Positions 6,198 through 6,641 of a stretch of DNA of 6,641 nucleotides are shown here, piece after piece. Location of the stretch: contig CAIKKV010000281.1 of the NCBI GenBank assembly GCA_903828035.1, positions 1-6,641 of the forward strand, written 5' to 3'. Each line of letters begins with the position of its first letter. The stretch's first letter is position 1. A model generated the notes under the pieces. It had not been told where the DNA came from. It saw nothing but the letters and a program-made list of their open reading frames with translations, and did not search any database. The DNA is from an uncultured bacterium. Its GTDB lineage: Bacteria; Verrucomicrobiota; Kiritimatiellia; CAIKKV01. A program made the position numbers and the translations under genes.

Positions 6198-6641
6198 TTA
6201 CCGCCACTCATGCCTGGGGTATTTGCGCTGGAGCTCCTGCTTCACCTTGGGATAGGCGTCGCGCCAGAAGCCGCGCAGATCCTGCGTGATCTGGACCGGC
6301 CGCTGGCTGGGCGCCAGGATGTGCACTTGAAGGGGAACCCGGCCCAGGGCGATTTTCGGCGTGTCGTTGACCCCGTACAGCTCCTGGATGCGGACGGCGA
6401 TATGGGGCGGAGCGCCGGCGGCATAGACTATCTTGGCCTTCTTCCCGTTCGGCAGGTCGATCCGCTCCGGGGCATGCTTCTCCACCAGGCCGCGCTGCGA
6501 GCCGGTCAGCCAGGACAACAGGATCGGCAGCATGGGCCGGTCCTTGATCTCCTTATACGAGGCCGCGCCCCGGCACAGCTGGCGCACCAGGTGTTCGCGC
6601 TCGGCCGGACCGATCTCCGGCAGCTCCAGGTCGGGGCAGGC
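6198..6641 (-). CDS. hrpB: ATP-dependent helicase HrpB, C-terminal part (truncated by window edge)
   Basis: These are the last 147 residues of HrpB, a DEAH-box helicase of about 800 residues found in many bacteria, with no settled cellular role. The frame stays open to the right edge, so the true start lies outside the window. The visible part is the family's C-terminal domain: an IAVRIQELYG segment near 81-90, GRVPLQVHILAPSQRPVQIT at 100-119, then DLRGFWRDAYPKVKQEL and a closing RKYPRHEW (139-146). Helicase motifs are not in view. There is no sign of frameshift or damage. The TAA at 6198 is followed within about 10 bases by the toxin-antitoxin promoter, leaving no room for a classic terminator, so read-through into the downstream operon is possible. 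Confidence 0.93.
   Translation of the reverse strand, partial: ACPDLELPEIGPAEREHLVRQLCRGAASYKEIKDRPMLPILLSWLTGSQRGLVEKHAPERIDLPNGKKAKIVYAAGAPPHIAVRIQELYGVNDTPKIALGRVPLQVHILAPSQRPVQITQDLRGFWRDAYPKVKQELQRKYPRHEWR

Noticed and set aside
6198..6587. The 129-codon frame as a complete small gene starting at the GTG at 6587
   Set aside because: The frame remains open to the window edge with HrpB-like sequence continuing upstream, so this GTG is an internal Val codon.

Overview
This is a compact, GC-rich bacterial chromosomal window with short intergenic gaps, Shine-Dalgarno-led starts, ATGA/GTGA overlaps and sigma70-like promoters. The genes are mostly housekeeping or accessory metabolism. The lineage cannot be fixed from sequence alone. 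A plant-like GDP-mannose 3,5-epimerase next to a large uncharacterised toroid-like protein would fit an environmental Gram-negative such as a Verrucomicrobiota, Kiritimatiellota or Planctomycetota member, but that is inference.

Layout from left to right. Positions 1-107 (minus) hold the first 35 codons of a probable exported or membrane-anchored protein, with a good RBS and a well-spaced promoter in the AT-rich gap at 108-256. Positions 257-2775 (minus) are a two-gene unit: an ADP-ribose-pyrophosphatase-type NUDIX hydrolase translationally coupled (ATGA overlap) to a short UvrD/PcrA/Rep-family superfamily 1 helicase. A 122-base divergent region separates this unit from a plus-strand nucleotide-sugar epimerase at 2898-3860, which matches GDP-mannose 3,5-epimerase with all catalytic residues in place. 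Positions 3857-6134 (minus) form a three-gene overlapping chain: a YefM/Phd-type antitoxin, a Txe/YoeB-type RNase toxin, and a ~592-residue protein of unknown function that looks like an (alpha/alpha) toroid plus beta-sandwich polysaccharide-lyase-type protein. The chain has a promoter whose -10 box lies inside an inverted repeat, as expected for an autoregulated toxin-antitoxin operon. Positions 6198-6641 (minus) are the 3' end of hrpB, a DEAH-box helicase gene that runs off the right edge.

How the genes may work together: the NUDIX/helicase pair is coupled at translation but its shared purpose is unknown. The toxin and antitoxin form a standard type II module. The toroid-like gene overlaps the toxin gene at its start and meets the epimerase gene tail to tail (overlapping stops), so sugar-polymer metabolism is a possible but unproven theme for the centre of the window. 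I saw no CRISPR array, RNA gene, insertion sequence or convincing Rho-independent terminator. No stretch over 300 bases lacks a gene. The least ordinary elements are the epimerase and the linkage of a toxin-antitoxin pair to a large uncharacterised protein; neither amounts to a clear new system on this evidence.
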